Source: Rubrobacter sp. (lineage in GTDB: Bacteria; Actinomycetota; Rubrobacteria; Rubrobacterales; Rubrobacteraceae). From it: 5,973 nucleotides of DNA. Of this stretch, positions 1-5,973 are shown piece after piece (position 1 is the first letter of the stretch; each line of letters begins with the position of its first letter). The translations under genes were made by a program, and so were the position numbers. Location of the stretch: assembly GCA_020253895.1 (NCBI GenBank), contig JADDKG010000253.1, positions 1-5,973 on the forward strand, read 5' to 3'. The notes beneath the pieces are model-generated. The model saw nothing but the letters and a program-made list of their open reading frames with translations, made no database searches and was not told the DNA's origin.

Positions 1-249
1 AAGCCCTACCCCACCTACTCCACCGAAACCCTGATACGGAAGGACCCCGACTACTACCTGGTGGGCAGCTCCTCGGGCGTCTCGCCGGAGGAGGTGAAGG
101 AGCGGCCCGGATACTCCGCGCTAAGCGCGGTGCGGCGCGGCCGCGTGGTGGTTGTGAACGACGACCTGATCAACCGCCCCGGCCCCAGGATCGCCAGAGG
201 GGTGCGCGAGATCGCCGAGGCGATCCACCCGGAGGCCTTCGGGCGCTAG
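1..249 (+). CDS. C-terminus of a BtuF-like periplasmic (cobalamin/iron-type) ABC binding protein, 5'-partial
   Basis: This is the last 82 residues of a gene that begins left of the window; the frame is open from base 1 to the TAG at 247-249. The visible part contains a DPDYYLVGSSSG strand, a PGYSALSAVRRGRVVVVNDD segment and a closing NRPGPRIARGVREIAEAIHPE helix. This order (DPD strand, 'PG..L.AV..GRV..V', then 'RPGPR...G...A..IHPE') is typical of the C-terminal lobe of class III periplasmic binding proteins that serve vitamin B12 or iron-siderophore ABC importers. Such proteins capture the ligand outside the membrane and deliver it to a BtuCD-type permease. The signal peptide, lipobox and ligand-pocket residues lie outside the window, so B12 cannot be distinguished from heme or siderophore. 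The gene converges on panC with only four bases between the stop codons. The family call is fairly secure, the ligand is not. Confidence 0.82.
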   Translation, partial: KPYPTYSTETLIRKDPDYYLVGSSSGVSPEEVKERPGYSALSAVRRGRVVVVNDDLINRPGPRIARGVREIAEAIHPEAFGR

Positions 250-253
250 TGCT

Positions 254-1135
254 TTAAGGGAAGGGGAGCGCGGCGTTGTCTATGAGGCGGGTCTCCCCGA
301 CGTAGGCCGCGATGAGCGCCCGGGCCGGGCGACCGCCGAGCTCCCGGAGCCGCTCCAGCGTCTCCGCGTCGACCACCGCGGCGTACTGCGGACGCACCAG
401 TGGCTCGGCCCGGCAGACCTCCTCCATCGCCCGCTCCAGCCGGCGGGCGTCGCGCTCCCCGCCGCGCGCCAGGTCGACCGCCGCCCGCAGCGCCCGCCAC
501 AGCGCCACCGCCGCCCGGCGCTCCTCCGCCGAGAGGTAGGCGTTGCGGCTGCTCAACGCGAGCCCGTCCGGGTCCCGCACGGTGGGGCAGGGCACGACCT
601 CCACCCCGAACAGCAGCTCGCGGGCCATCTTCTGGATGATCTTGAGCTGCTGGTAGTCCTTCTCGCCGAAGTACGCCCGGTCGGGCTCGGCGGCGTTGAA
701 GAGCATGGCGACCACCGTGGCCACGCCCCGGAAGTGACCCGGCCGCTCCCGGCCCTCCCAGACCTCGCCCAGCCGCCCGGCGTCGACGAAGACCCGCTCC
801 CCGGAGGAGAGGTCGGTGGTCCCCCCGCCGTACATGTCCTCCACCGCGGGGGCGAAGACGGCGTCGCAGCCGGCCTCCCCGAGCAGCCTCCGGTCGCGCC
901 CCAGGTCACGGGGGTAGCGCTCGAAGTCCTCCCCCTCCCCGAACTGCGTGGGGTTGACGAAGACGGAGACGACGACCCTCCCGCACTCCTCCCTGGCCCG
1001 GCGCACGAGGGAGAGGTGCCCCTCGTGCAGCGCGCCCATGGTGGGCACCAGCCCCACCAACGCCCCCTCCCGCCGCCAGCGGCGGGAGAGCTCCCGGAGC
1101 TCCCGAGGCCCTCTGACGAGGGGCGACGGGGTCAT
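254..1135 (-). CDS. panC: Pantothenate synthetase (pantoate--beta-alanine ligase)
   Basis: A 293-residue cytoplasmic enzyme that joins D-pantoate and beta-alanine with ATP, via a pantoyl-adenylate, to give pantothenate, the precursor of CoA. The length is normal for PanC. Family motifs are present in order: PTMGALHEGH (31-40, with M33, H37 and H40 of the HIGH-like nucleotide site), FVNPTQF (59-65, Q64), the GHFRGVATVV region (133-142), YFGEKDYQQL (155-164, K159, D160, Q163) and LALSSRN (192-198, S195, S196, R197, the KMSKS-like loop). No expected active-site residue is missing. The same frame stays open upstream to about 1654, but homology begins at the ATG at 1135. That ATG overlaps the ecfT stop as ATGA, so translational coupling to ecfT is likely; only a weak G-rich ribosome site (GGGGGCG) precedes it. 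No panB or panD is visible. A strong inverted repeat covers codons of about residues 16-23. Confidence 0.96.
   Translation of the reverse strand: MTPSPLVRGPRELRELSRRWRREGALVGLVPTMGALHEGHLSLVRRAREECGRVVVSVFVNPTQFGEGEDFERYPRDLGRDRRLLGEAGCDAVFAPAVEDMYGGGTTDLSSGERVFVDAGRLGEVWEGRERPGHFRGVATVVAMLFNAAEPDRAYFGEKDYQQLKIIQKMARELLFGVEVVPCPTVRDPDGLALSSRNAYLSAEERRAAVALWRALRAAVDLARGGERDARRLERAMEEVCRAEPLVRPQYAAVVDAETLERLRELGGRPARALIAAYVGETRLIDNAALPFP
1067..1088. repeat. 10-bp perfect inverted repeat inside the 5' part of panC
   Basis: CTCCCGCCGC and its exact reverse complement GCGGCGGGAG are separated by two bases. In the panC mRNA they would form a nine- or ten-pair, almost pure GC stem with a tiny loop, starting about 48 bases after the start codon. 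The stretch encodes Leu-Ser-Arg-Arg-Trp-Arg-Arg-Glu, whose Arg codons make the symmetry. It may be an accident of GC-rich coding or an element that slows translation or transcription into panC. There is no following T-run, so it is not a standard terminator. Confidence 0.5.
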
Positions 1136-1956
1136 AGCGCCCCCGACACCCACCAGGCCGCAACCGCCCAGGCCACCACCGCGAGCAGCGCCGCCCAGTC
1201 GGAGGGCGCGGCCGCAAGCTGCCGCAGCCGGGTGCGGTGGCGGCCGCCGCGGTAGCAGCGGACCTGCATGGCGGTGGTCAGGACGTCGGCCCGGGCGAAC
1301 CCCCCGACGAAGATCGGCACGAGCAGCCGCCCGATGCGCCGGGCGCGGGTGAGCGCCCCTCCCTCGTCGAAGGGCACCCCGCGGGCGGTCCTGGCCCGGG
1401 CCAGCCGCTCTATCTCCTCTATAAAGATGGGGACGAACTTCACGGCGATCACGAAGACCAGCACCAGCTCGTTCACCGGGACCCGCAGCCGCTGGAGGGG
1501 GGAGAAGATCTGCTCGAGCCCCGCCGTGAGGTCCACGAGGGAGGTGGTGAGCATGAGCATGGTGGTGACGTAGTAGAGCAGGATGACCCGCAGCCCGAGG
1601 ATAGCCGCCGACTCGAGCCCGGCGGTGGAGACGGAGAGGATGCCCCACCGCCACAGGTAACCCCCCTCGGGCACCTCGCCGGCGTAGAAGAGCACCTGGA
1701 AGGCGAGGATGAAGAGCAGGAAGCCCAGGAAGAGCGCCGAGCCCCTGAGGAGGTAGCCGGGCGGGACGCGGGAGACAGCCTGGATGGCGGCGGCGAGCAG
1801 CCCGAGGATGGCGAACCCGAGGAAGGTGTCCACCAGGAAGGAGGCCACGACCAGCACAAAGGCCGCCCCGAGCTTTATCCGGGGGTCCATCCGGTGGACC
1901 ACAGACCCGGTATCGACGAACTGACCGAAGATGACGTTGCGCTGCAGCTCGAGCAC
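1132..1956 (-). CDS. ecfT: ECF transporter transmembrane scaffold subunit EcfT
   Basis: A 274-residue integral membrane protein, the scaffold that links the two ECF ATPases to the substrate-binding S subunit and passes on their movement. Near the N-terminus is the family motif VHRMDPRIKL (20-29). Hydrophobic segments follow at about 29-60, 70-91, 113-137, 163-180, 211-222 and 253-271. The cytoplasmic coupling helices carry the two Arg motifs that dock in the ATPase grooves: ARTARG at 188-193 and VRCYRG at 232-237. The second is the Cys version of the more familiar A-R-G form. The chosen start is the GTG at 1956-1954, which shares one base with the ecfA2 stop (TAGTG). A G-rich stretch (GGGGGCGG) precedes it, and the conserved region begins within 20 residues. 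The frame is open further upstream, but that stretch reads as antisense-like low-complexity sequence inside ecfA2. The gene ends in a 4-nt overlap with panC. Confidence 0.93.
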   Translation of the reverse strand: MLELQRNVIFGQFVDTGSVVHRMDPRIKLGAAFVLVVASFLVDTFLGFAILGLLAAAIQAVSRVPPGYLLRGSALFLGFLLFILAFQVLFYAGEVPEGGYLWRWGILSVSTAGLESAAILGLRVILLYYVTTMLMLTTSLVDLTAGLEQIFSPLQRLRVPVNELVLVFVIAVKFVPIFIEEIERLARARTARGVPFDEGGALTRARRIGRLLVPIFVGGFARADVLTTAMQVRCYRGGRHRTRLRQLAAAPSDWAALLAVVAWAVAAWWVSGAL

Positions 1957-2822
1957 TACGCCGCCCCCAGCCTCTTCAGGATCTCCGCCTCCAGCTCCTC
2001 CCCGTCGAGCACGCCGGCCGGGAGCCCGGGGAAGACGGGGCGCAGCTCGCGGGCCAGCGCCGCCGCCTCCGGGAGGGTCACGTCGAGGGCGGCGAGCCGG
2101 TCCGCCTCCTCCAGCACCTCCCGCAGCGCCCCGTCCATGACCACCCTCCCCGCATCGAGGACCACGGCCCGGTCGCACAGCAGGGCGGCGCCTTCGAGGC
2201 TGGCCGAGCACACGATGAGGGTGAGGCTCCGCCCGGAGAGCAGGCGCCGCAGCAGGCCGAGCAGCTCCCGCCGCCCCCGGGGGTCGAGGCCCGCCGCAGG
2301 CTCGTCGAGCACCAGCACGGGGGTGCGCATGGCGAGCACCCCGGCGAGCGCCACCCGCCGCCGCTGCCCGCCGGAAAGAGCGTGCACGTAGCGGAGCCGG
2401 AACCGCTCGTAGGGAAGCCCGACGGCGTCCAGGCTCTCCCGCACCCTCCGGCGGGTCTCCTCGGCGGAGAGCCCGGCGGCGGTCGGCCCGAAGGCCACGT
2501 CGGCTCCCACCACGTCCTCCACTATCTGGGTCTCGGGCTGCTGGAAGACGACCCCTATCTCCCGCCGCAGGGCCGCCCGGTCGTAGCCGGGACCGGCGAT
2601 GTCCTCCCCCCGGTAGAAGACCTGCCCGCGCCCGAGCCGCAGCAGGTGGACGAGCGCGGCGACGAGGGTGGACTTCCCGGACCTGGTGGGCCCCACGATG
2701 GCCACCCGCTCGCCCTCCCCTATCCTCAGGGAGACCCCCCGCAGGGCCTCGCTGGCCTTGGGGGTCCCGGCGAGGTAGGTGTAGCGGAGGTCGCGCAGCT
2801 CGATGAGCGGCTCCCCGCTCAC
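1956..2822 (-). CDS. ecfA2: ECF transporter ATPase EcfA2 (EcfA'), with degenerate H-loop
   Basis: A 288-residue ABC ATPase that pairs with EcfA1 to power the ECF importer from the cytoplasmic side. Features in order: Walker A GPTRSGKST (44-52), Q-loop VVFQQPETQ (91-99) followed by the ECF-type Q-helix VVGADVAFGP, signature LSGGQRRRVALAG (149-161), Walker B VLVLDEP (169-175, Glu174) and D-loop AGLDP (177-181). The H-loop position reads V-C-S-A-S-L-E (204-210): Ala207 (GCC, bases 2204-2202) stands where His is expected, and no His follows in the next 40 residues. Arg47 in Walker A replaces the usual small residue. The GTG at 2822 is preferred: it overlaps the ecfA1 stop as GTGA and lies 10 nt after GGAGG, while the upstream GTG at 2831 is only 1 nt from that GGAGG. 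The stop shares one base with the ecfT start. The extended C-terminal region beyond residue 220 is usual for ECF ATPases. Confidence 0.93.
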   Translation of the reverse strand: MSGEPLIELRDLRYTYLAGTPKASEALRGVSLRIGEGERVAIVGPTRSGKSTLVAALVHLLRLGRGQVFYRGEDIAGPGYDRAALRREIGVVFQQPETQIVEDVVGADVAFGPTAAGLSAEETRRRVRESLDAVGLPYERFRLRYVHALSGGQRRRVALAGVLAMRTPVLVLDEPAAGLDPRGRRELLGLLRRLLSGRSLTLIVCSASLEGAALLCDRAVVLDAGRVVMDGALREVLEEADRLAALDVTLPEAAALARELRPVFPGLPAGVLDGEELEAEILKRLGAA

Positions 2823-3673
2823 GGCCCGCACGCCTCCGCCCGGCTGCCCCGCAGCCCGGCGAGGGCCTCCCGGAGCGAGGCCGCGTCGAGGACGCCGTCC
2901 CCGAGAGGCAACCCCCTCGCCCGGAGCCGCCCGGCGAGCTCCACAGCCAGCGGGACGTCCAGCCCCGCCTCCCGCAGCTGGTCCGACCGCCGGAAGACCT
3001 GCGCCGGGCTCCCGTCCATCAGCACCCGGCCCCCGTCCAGCACCACCACCCGGTCGAAGAGGGCGGCCTCGGACATGGAGTGGGTTACGTGGATGACGCC
3101 GGTCCCCTCCCGGCGGTTCAGCTCCCTGAGGGTGAGGATGAGTCGCCGGGCGACCGGGGCGGGCAGGAGCGAGGTGGGCTCGTCGAGGACGAGGAACCTC
3201 GGGCGCATGGCCAGAGCCCCGGCTATGGCGACCCGCTGTTTCTGCCCGGGCGAGAGCTCCTCGACGAGGTGCTCCGAGATCTCCTCCAGCCCGAGCGCCC
3301 GGAGGGCGAAGCCCACCCGCGCGGCTATCTCCTCCCGCTCCAGCCCCAGGTTCTCCGGCCCGAAGGCCACGTCGTCGGCGACCCGGTTCATGATGAGCTG
3401 GTCGTCCGGGTTCTGGAAGACCACCGAGATCCTGCGCCGGACCTCGAGCTCGTTCCCGGGCCGGACGGGTATCCCGTCCACCCGCAGCTCGCCCCCGGTG
3501 GGGTGCAAGACCGCAACGAGCAGCCTGACCAGCGTGCTCTTCCCGCTGCCGTTGTGCCCGATGAGGGCCACGAACTCCCCGGGCTCCAGACGCAACCCCA
3601 CCCCGCGCAGGGCGTGGACCGCGTCCTCCTCGCCGGTGCGGTAGGAGAAGGAGAGGTTCTGTGCCTCGATCAC
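2819..3673 (-). CDS. ecfA1: ECF transporter ATPase EcfA1, with atypical signature and D-loop
   Basis: A 284-residue ABC ATPase, partner of EcfA2 in the energy-coupling module. Features in order: aromatic A-loop region LSFSYRTG (7-14), Walker A GHNGSGKST (39-47), Q-loop VVFQNPDDQ (84-92) with the ECF Q-helix VADDVAFGPENLGL (98-111), signature LSPGQKQRVAIAG (140-152), Walker B FLVLDEP (160-166, Glu165) and H-loop VTHSMSEAA (196-204, His198). Its own nucleotide-binding residues are therefore intact. Two parts that act on the partner's ATP are unusual: the signature has Pro142 instead of the second Gly of LSGGQ, and the D-loop reads TSLLPAPVARR (167-177), lacking the normal Asp and apparently one residue longer than TSLLDPVARR. 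The start is a GTG four bases after the ecfS stop, with a distant GAGGAG as the only ribosome site, so coupling to ecfS is likely. The stop overlaps the ecfA2 start. Confidence 0.94.
   Translation of the reverse strand: MIEAQNLSFSYRTGEEDAVHALRGVGLRLEPGEFVALIGHNGSGKSTLVRLLVAVLHPTGGELRVDGIPVRPGNELEVRRRISVVFQNPDDQLIMNRVADDVAFGPENLGLEREEIAARVGFALRALGLEEISEHLVEELSPGQKQRVAIAGALAMRPRFLVLDEPTSLLPAPVARRLILTLRELNRREGTGVIHVTHSMSEAALFDRVVVLDGGRVLMDGSPAQVFRRSDQLREAGLDVPLAVELAGRLRARGLPLGDGVLDAASLREALAGLRGSRAEACGP
2833..2837 (-). promoter_or_regulatory. Ribosome binding site deciding the ecfA2 start
   Basis: GGAGG inside the ecfA1 3' end. It is 10 bases before the GTG at 2822 but only one base before the GTG at 2831, which makes 2822 the usable start and gives the compact GTGA junction with the ecfA1 stop. 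Confidence 0.6.
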
Positions 3674-3677
3674 GGCC

Positions 3678-4265
3678 CTAGTACCGGCGCTCCTCGTCCT
3701 TTACCTCGGGGGCCGTGGTCCGCCCGCTGCGGAAGAGCGTGACGCCCCGGACCACGACGACCGTGACCACCGCCGCGAGAACGGCCTCCACGACCGCCTG
3801 CGGAACTATGGGCACCACGGCCGCCGGCGGCAGATACCCGAGCAGGACCCCGAGCCCGAGCACCCCGACGGTGTTGGTGAGCGAGCCGAAGACCCCGGCA
3901 GCCGCCGAGGCGAGGTCCAGGTTCACCCGCCGCAGCAGCACGAACACCGCCCAGGCCACAACCCCGATGAGCAGCCGCGGCCCCACCGCGATGATGGGGT
4001 CCTTGAACAGCGGCACCTCGGCGTACAGCCAGGAGTAGAAGCCAAAGATCCCGCCGGCCAGCAGCCCCACCACCGGCCCCTCCAGCGCTCCCCCGAGGAT
4101 GGCGGGAACGTGCATGATCGTCGCGCTGCCCGAGAGGTTGGGCACCGGGATAAAGCCTATCCTGGTCGCCCCGAGGAGTATCGCTATCCCCCCGAGTATC
4201 CCGGCGACCACGATCTGACGCACCCCCAGACCGAACGCCGAACCGCTCCCCGAACCCGTCGTCAT
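3678..4265 (-). CDS. ECF transporter substrate-binding S subunit, possibly pantothenate-type (PanT-like)
   Basis: A 195-residue membrane protein, the substrate-binding (S) component of the ECF importer encoded by the next three genes. About six hydrophobic segments are visible (roughly 15-33, 48-62, 63-80, 91-112, 119-142 and 147-173), with a charged cytoplasmic tail. Recognisable blocks are GFIPVPN (38-43), ATIMHVPAILGGALEGP (48-64), PLFKDPIIAVGPRLLIGV (85-102) and GSLTNTVGVLGLG (127-139). They resemble the S-unit family that includes PanT-like proteins; this is from memory, not a search. The start chosen is the ATG at 4265, which has AGGAGG six bases upstream. The same frame is open to 4343, but that part lies within the promoter and leader. 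As the first gene of the S-A1-A2-T-panC unit it sets the specificity. panC in the operon suggests pantothenate or a precursor such as pantoate, but other vitamins cannot be excluded. The S-component call is strong, the substrate is an inference. Confidence 0.86.
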   Translation of the reverse strand: MTTGSGSGSAFGLGVRQIVVAGILGGIAILLGATRIGFIPVPNLSGSATIMHVPAILGGALEGPVVGLLAGGIFGFYSWLYAEVPLFKDPIIAVGPRLLIGVVAWAVFVLLRRVNLDLASAAAGVFGSLTNTVGVLGLGVLLGYLPPAAVVPIVPQAVVEAVLAAVVTVVVVRGVTLFRSGRTTAPEVKDEERRY

Positions 4266-4271
4266 CTCGCT

Positions 4272-4277
4272 CCTCCT
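4272..4277 (-). promoter_or_regulatory. Ribosome binding site of the ECF S-subunit gene
   Basis: AGGAGG on the minus strand, six bases before the ATG at 4265. This decides the start in favour of 4265 over the longer open frame that reaches back to 4343. Confidence 0.88.
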
Positions 4278-4314
4278 CGTCCTGATCGGAGATCCCGGCC
4301 AAAAGCCACCCTCT

Positions 4315-4343
4315 ATTATTTTCCATCTATATGCAAATGTCAA
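4315..4343 (-). promoter_or_regulatory. Sigma70-type promoter of the ECF-panC operon
   Basis: On the minus strand a perfect -35 box TTGACA (4343-4338) is followed after 17 bases by AATAAT (4320-4315), a 5/6 match to the -10 consensus. Both sit in an AT-rich island that is exceptional in this GC-rich window. Transcription would start near 4308, giving a leader of about 43 bases with AGGAGG before the S-subunit ATG. The -35 box overlaps the TGA stop of the upstream SDR gene. The ECF-panC unit can therefore be transcribed on its own, although read-through from the SDR gene is not excluded because no terminator is visible between them. Confidence 0.8.
4320..4337 (-). promoter_or_regulatory. Imperfect 18-bp palindrome in the promoter spacer, candidate operator
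   Basis: TTTGCATATAGATGGAAA, read on the minus strand, matches its own reverse complement at 7 of 9 base pairs. It fills the spacer between the -35 and -10 boxes and touches the first base of the -10. A dimeric repressor bound here would block RNA polymerase. In an AT-rich patch such symmetry can arise by chance, and no regulator gene is visible in the window, so this is only a candidate. Confidence 0.35.
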
Positions 4344-5131
4344 ATCGCGGGCAGGGGCGGGACGAAGCGCCCGTCGGCTGCGGTCCAGCCGCCGTCCACG
4401 AACATGTGGGCCCCGGTGACGTAGGAGCTGGCGTCGGAGGCGAGGTAGACGATCATGCCGGCCATCTCGTGGGGTCTGGCCCAGCGGGCGAGGGCGGTCT
4501 TCTTCGCGTAGGCGGCGTACCAGTCGGGGCTGTTCTTTATCTGGGCGGTGAGCGGGGTCTCCACGATACCGGGGGCTATGGCGTTCACCCTCACCCCCCG
4601 CTCCCCCAGCTCGGCGGCCAGGGCGCGGAGCATCTGCACGGTACCGGCCTTGGTGGCGGCGTAGACGCCCTGTCCGGGCTCAACCGTTTGGGCCCGGATG
4701 CTGGAGAAGGCGATGATGCTCCCCGAGCCGCGCTCGGCCATCCCGCGGGCGAACTGCCGGATCACCCGGAAGGTCCCTTTCAGGTTCAGGTCCACCACCC
4801 GGTCGAACTCCTCGTCGGTTATGCTCAGGAGAGGCTTGCGCACGTTGATCGAGGGGGTGCACACCAGCACGTCCGGGGTGCCCACCCGCGCGGCGGCGGC
4901 CTCTACGCTGGCGGTGTCCGTCATGTCCAGCCCGAGGGCCTCCGCCTCCTGGCCGGCCTCCGCAATCCCCCGAGCCGTCTTCTCCGCCGCCCCGGCGTCC
5001 ACATCGGCGCAGAAGACCCGGGCGCCGAAGGCTGCGAGCGCCTCGGCCCCGGCCCTCCCGATACCGCTCCCCGCGCCCACCACCAGCGCCTCTCTGCCCG
5101 TCAGGTCGAACATGGACCGGTAGTCGTACAC
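4340..5131 (-). CDS. Short-chain dehydrogenase/reductase (SDR), substrate unknown
   Basis: A 263-residue classical SDR, a soluble NAD(P)-dependent oxidoreductase acting on an alcohol or carbonyl. It shows the Gly-rich cofactor motif VVGAGSGIGRA (17-27), Asp43 at the end of beta-2 (ARVFCADVD), which favours NAD(H) over NADP(H), and LDMTD (68-72). The catalytic residues are Asn116 (DLNLKG), Ser144 (AFSSI), Tyr157 and Lys161 (YAATK). APGIVETP (186-193) and a C-terminal VTGAHMFVDGG block complete the fold. The usual NNAG structural motif after beta-4 is replaced by C-T-P-S (91-94). The general look is that of the gluconate/deoxygluconate-dehydrogenase-like SDRs, but substrate cannot be read from sequence. 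The GTG start at 5131 is preferred over the ATG at 5113 because GGAGG lies five bases upstream of the GTG and nothing similar precedes the ATG. It starts one base after the M20 gene stop, so the two form an operon. Its stop lies in the -35 box of the ECF promoter. Confidence 0.9.
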   Translation of the reverse strand: MYDYRSMFDLTGREALVVGAGSGIGRAGAEALAAFGARVFCADVDAGAAEKTARGIAEAGQEAEALGLDMTDTASVEAAAARVGTPDVLVCTPSINVRKPLLSITDEEFDRVVDLNLKGTFRVIRQFARGMAERGSGSIIAFSSIRAQTVEPGQGVYAATKAGTVQMLRALAAELGERGVRVNAIAPGIVETPLTAQIKNSPDWYAAYAKKTALARWARPHEMAGMIVYLASDASSYVTGAHMFVDGGWTAADGRFVPPLPAI

Positions 5132-5132
5132 C

Positions 5133-5973
<841 letters not shown>

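Noticed and set aside
210..225. GATCGC-CGAG-GCGATC stem as a terminator for panC
   Set aside because: It encodes an ordinary EIAEAI helix of the binding protein and has no T-run after it on either strand, so it is not called as a feature.
1136..1654. Open minus-strand frame upstream of the panC ATG, giving a 466-residue reading
   Set aside because: This part is Arg/Pro/Gly/His-rich shadow sequence antiphase to ecfT. PanC homology begins exactly at the ATG at 1135, which overlaps the ecfT stop.
1957..2211. N-terminal extension of ecfT to 359 residues
   Set aside because: The extension is low-complexity Arg/Gly/Pro sequence in another frame of ecfA2. EcfT family similarity starts just after the GTG at 1956.
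1237..2391. Long plus-strand open frames, including 1237-2391, 2382-3644 and 4331-5476
   Set aside because: They run antisense to well-recognised genes, are biased to Gly/Pro/His/Glu or Arg/Ser/Pro, and show no domain. They are products of high GC content.
4266..4314. Riboswitch in the ECF operon leader
   Set aside because: The leader after the predicted start is only about 43 bases and shows no recognisable aptamer or expression platform.
4266..4343. N-terminal extension of the S subunit back to 4343
   Set aside because: It would place the start inside the -35 box of the promoter. The ATG at 4265 has an ideal AGGAGG six bases upstream.

Overview
This is a GC-rich, almost gap-free bacterial window. 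Except for the last 82 residues of one plus-strand gene at the left edge, every gene lies on the minus strand. The base composition, frequent GTG starts, strong GGAGG-type ribosome sites and protein character fit a high-GC actinobacterium, perhaps a Rubrobacter-like thermophile. That assignment is an inference from style, not from a search.

From right to left, in the direction of minus-strand transcription, the window holds the following. (1) An M20-family metallohydrolase that runs off the right edge (5973-5133). (2) An SDR oxidoreductase one base after it (5131-4340). (3) A promoter-like sequence, TTGACA-17-AATAAT, in a small AT-rich island at 4343-4315. Its -35 box overlaps the SDR stop codon. 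(4) A compact five-gene unit: an ECF-transporter substrate-binding S subunit (4265-3678), the two ECF ATPases EcfA1 (3673-2819) and EcfA2 (2822-1956), the EcfT scaffold (1956-1132), and panC, pantothenate synthetase (1135-254). The internal junctions are a 4-nt gap, a 4-nt overlap, a 1-nt overlap and a 4-nt ATGA overlap, so panC appears to be part of the transporter operon. On the plus strand, the C-terminus of a BtuF-like periplasmic binding protein ends at 249, four bases from the panC stop codon, in convergent orientation.

Functionally, S + A1 + A2 + T form a complete, self-contained vitamin-type ECF importer. The coupling to panC (pantoate + beta-alanine + ATP -> pantothenate) and the look of the S subunit suggest a substrate in the pantothenate/CoA branch, either pantothenate itself or a precursor.

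The most striking feature is in the ATPase pair. EcfA2 has Ala where the H-loop His should be, and an Arg in its Walker A loop. EcfA1 has LSPGQ instead of LSGGQ, and a D-loop without its Asp. In a head-to-tail ABC heterodimer all of these changes fall on the same composite ATP site, while the other site stays fully canonical. This looks like an asymmetric ECF importer with one degenerate ATPase site. That arrangement is known from heterodimeric ABC exporters but is not the textbook picture for ECF transporters.

No RNA genes, mobile elements, CRISPR arrays or riboswitches were seen. There is no gene-free stretch over 300 bases.
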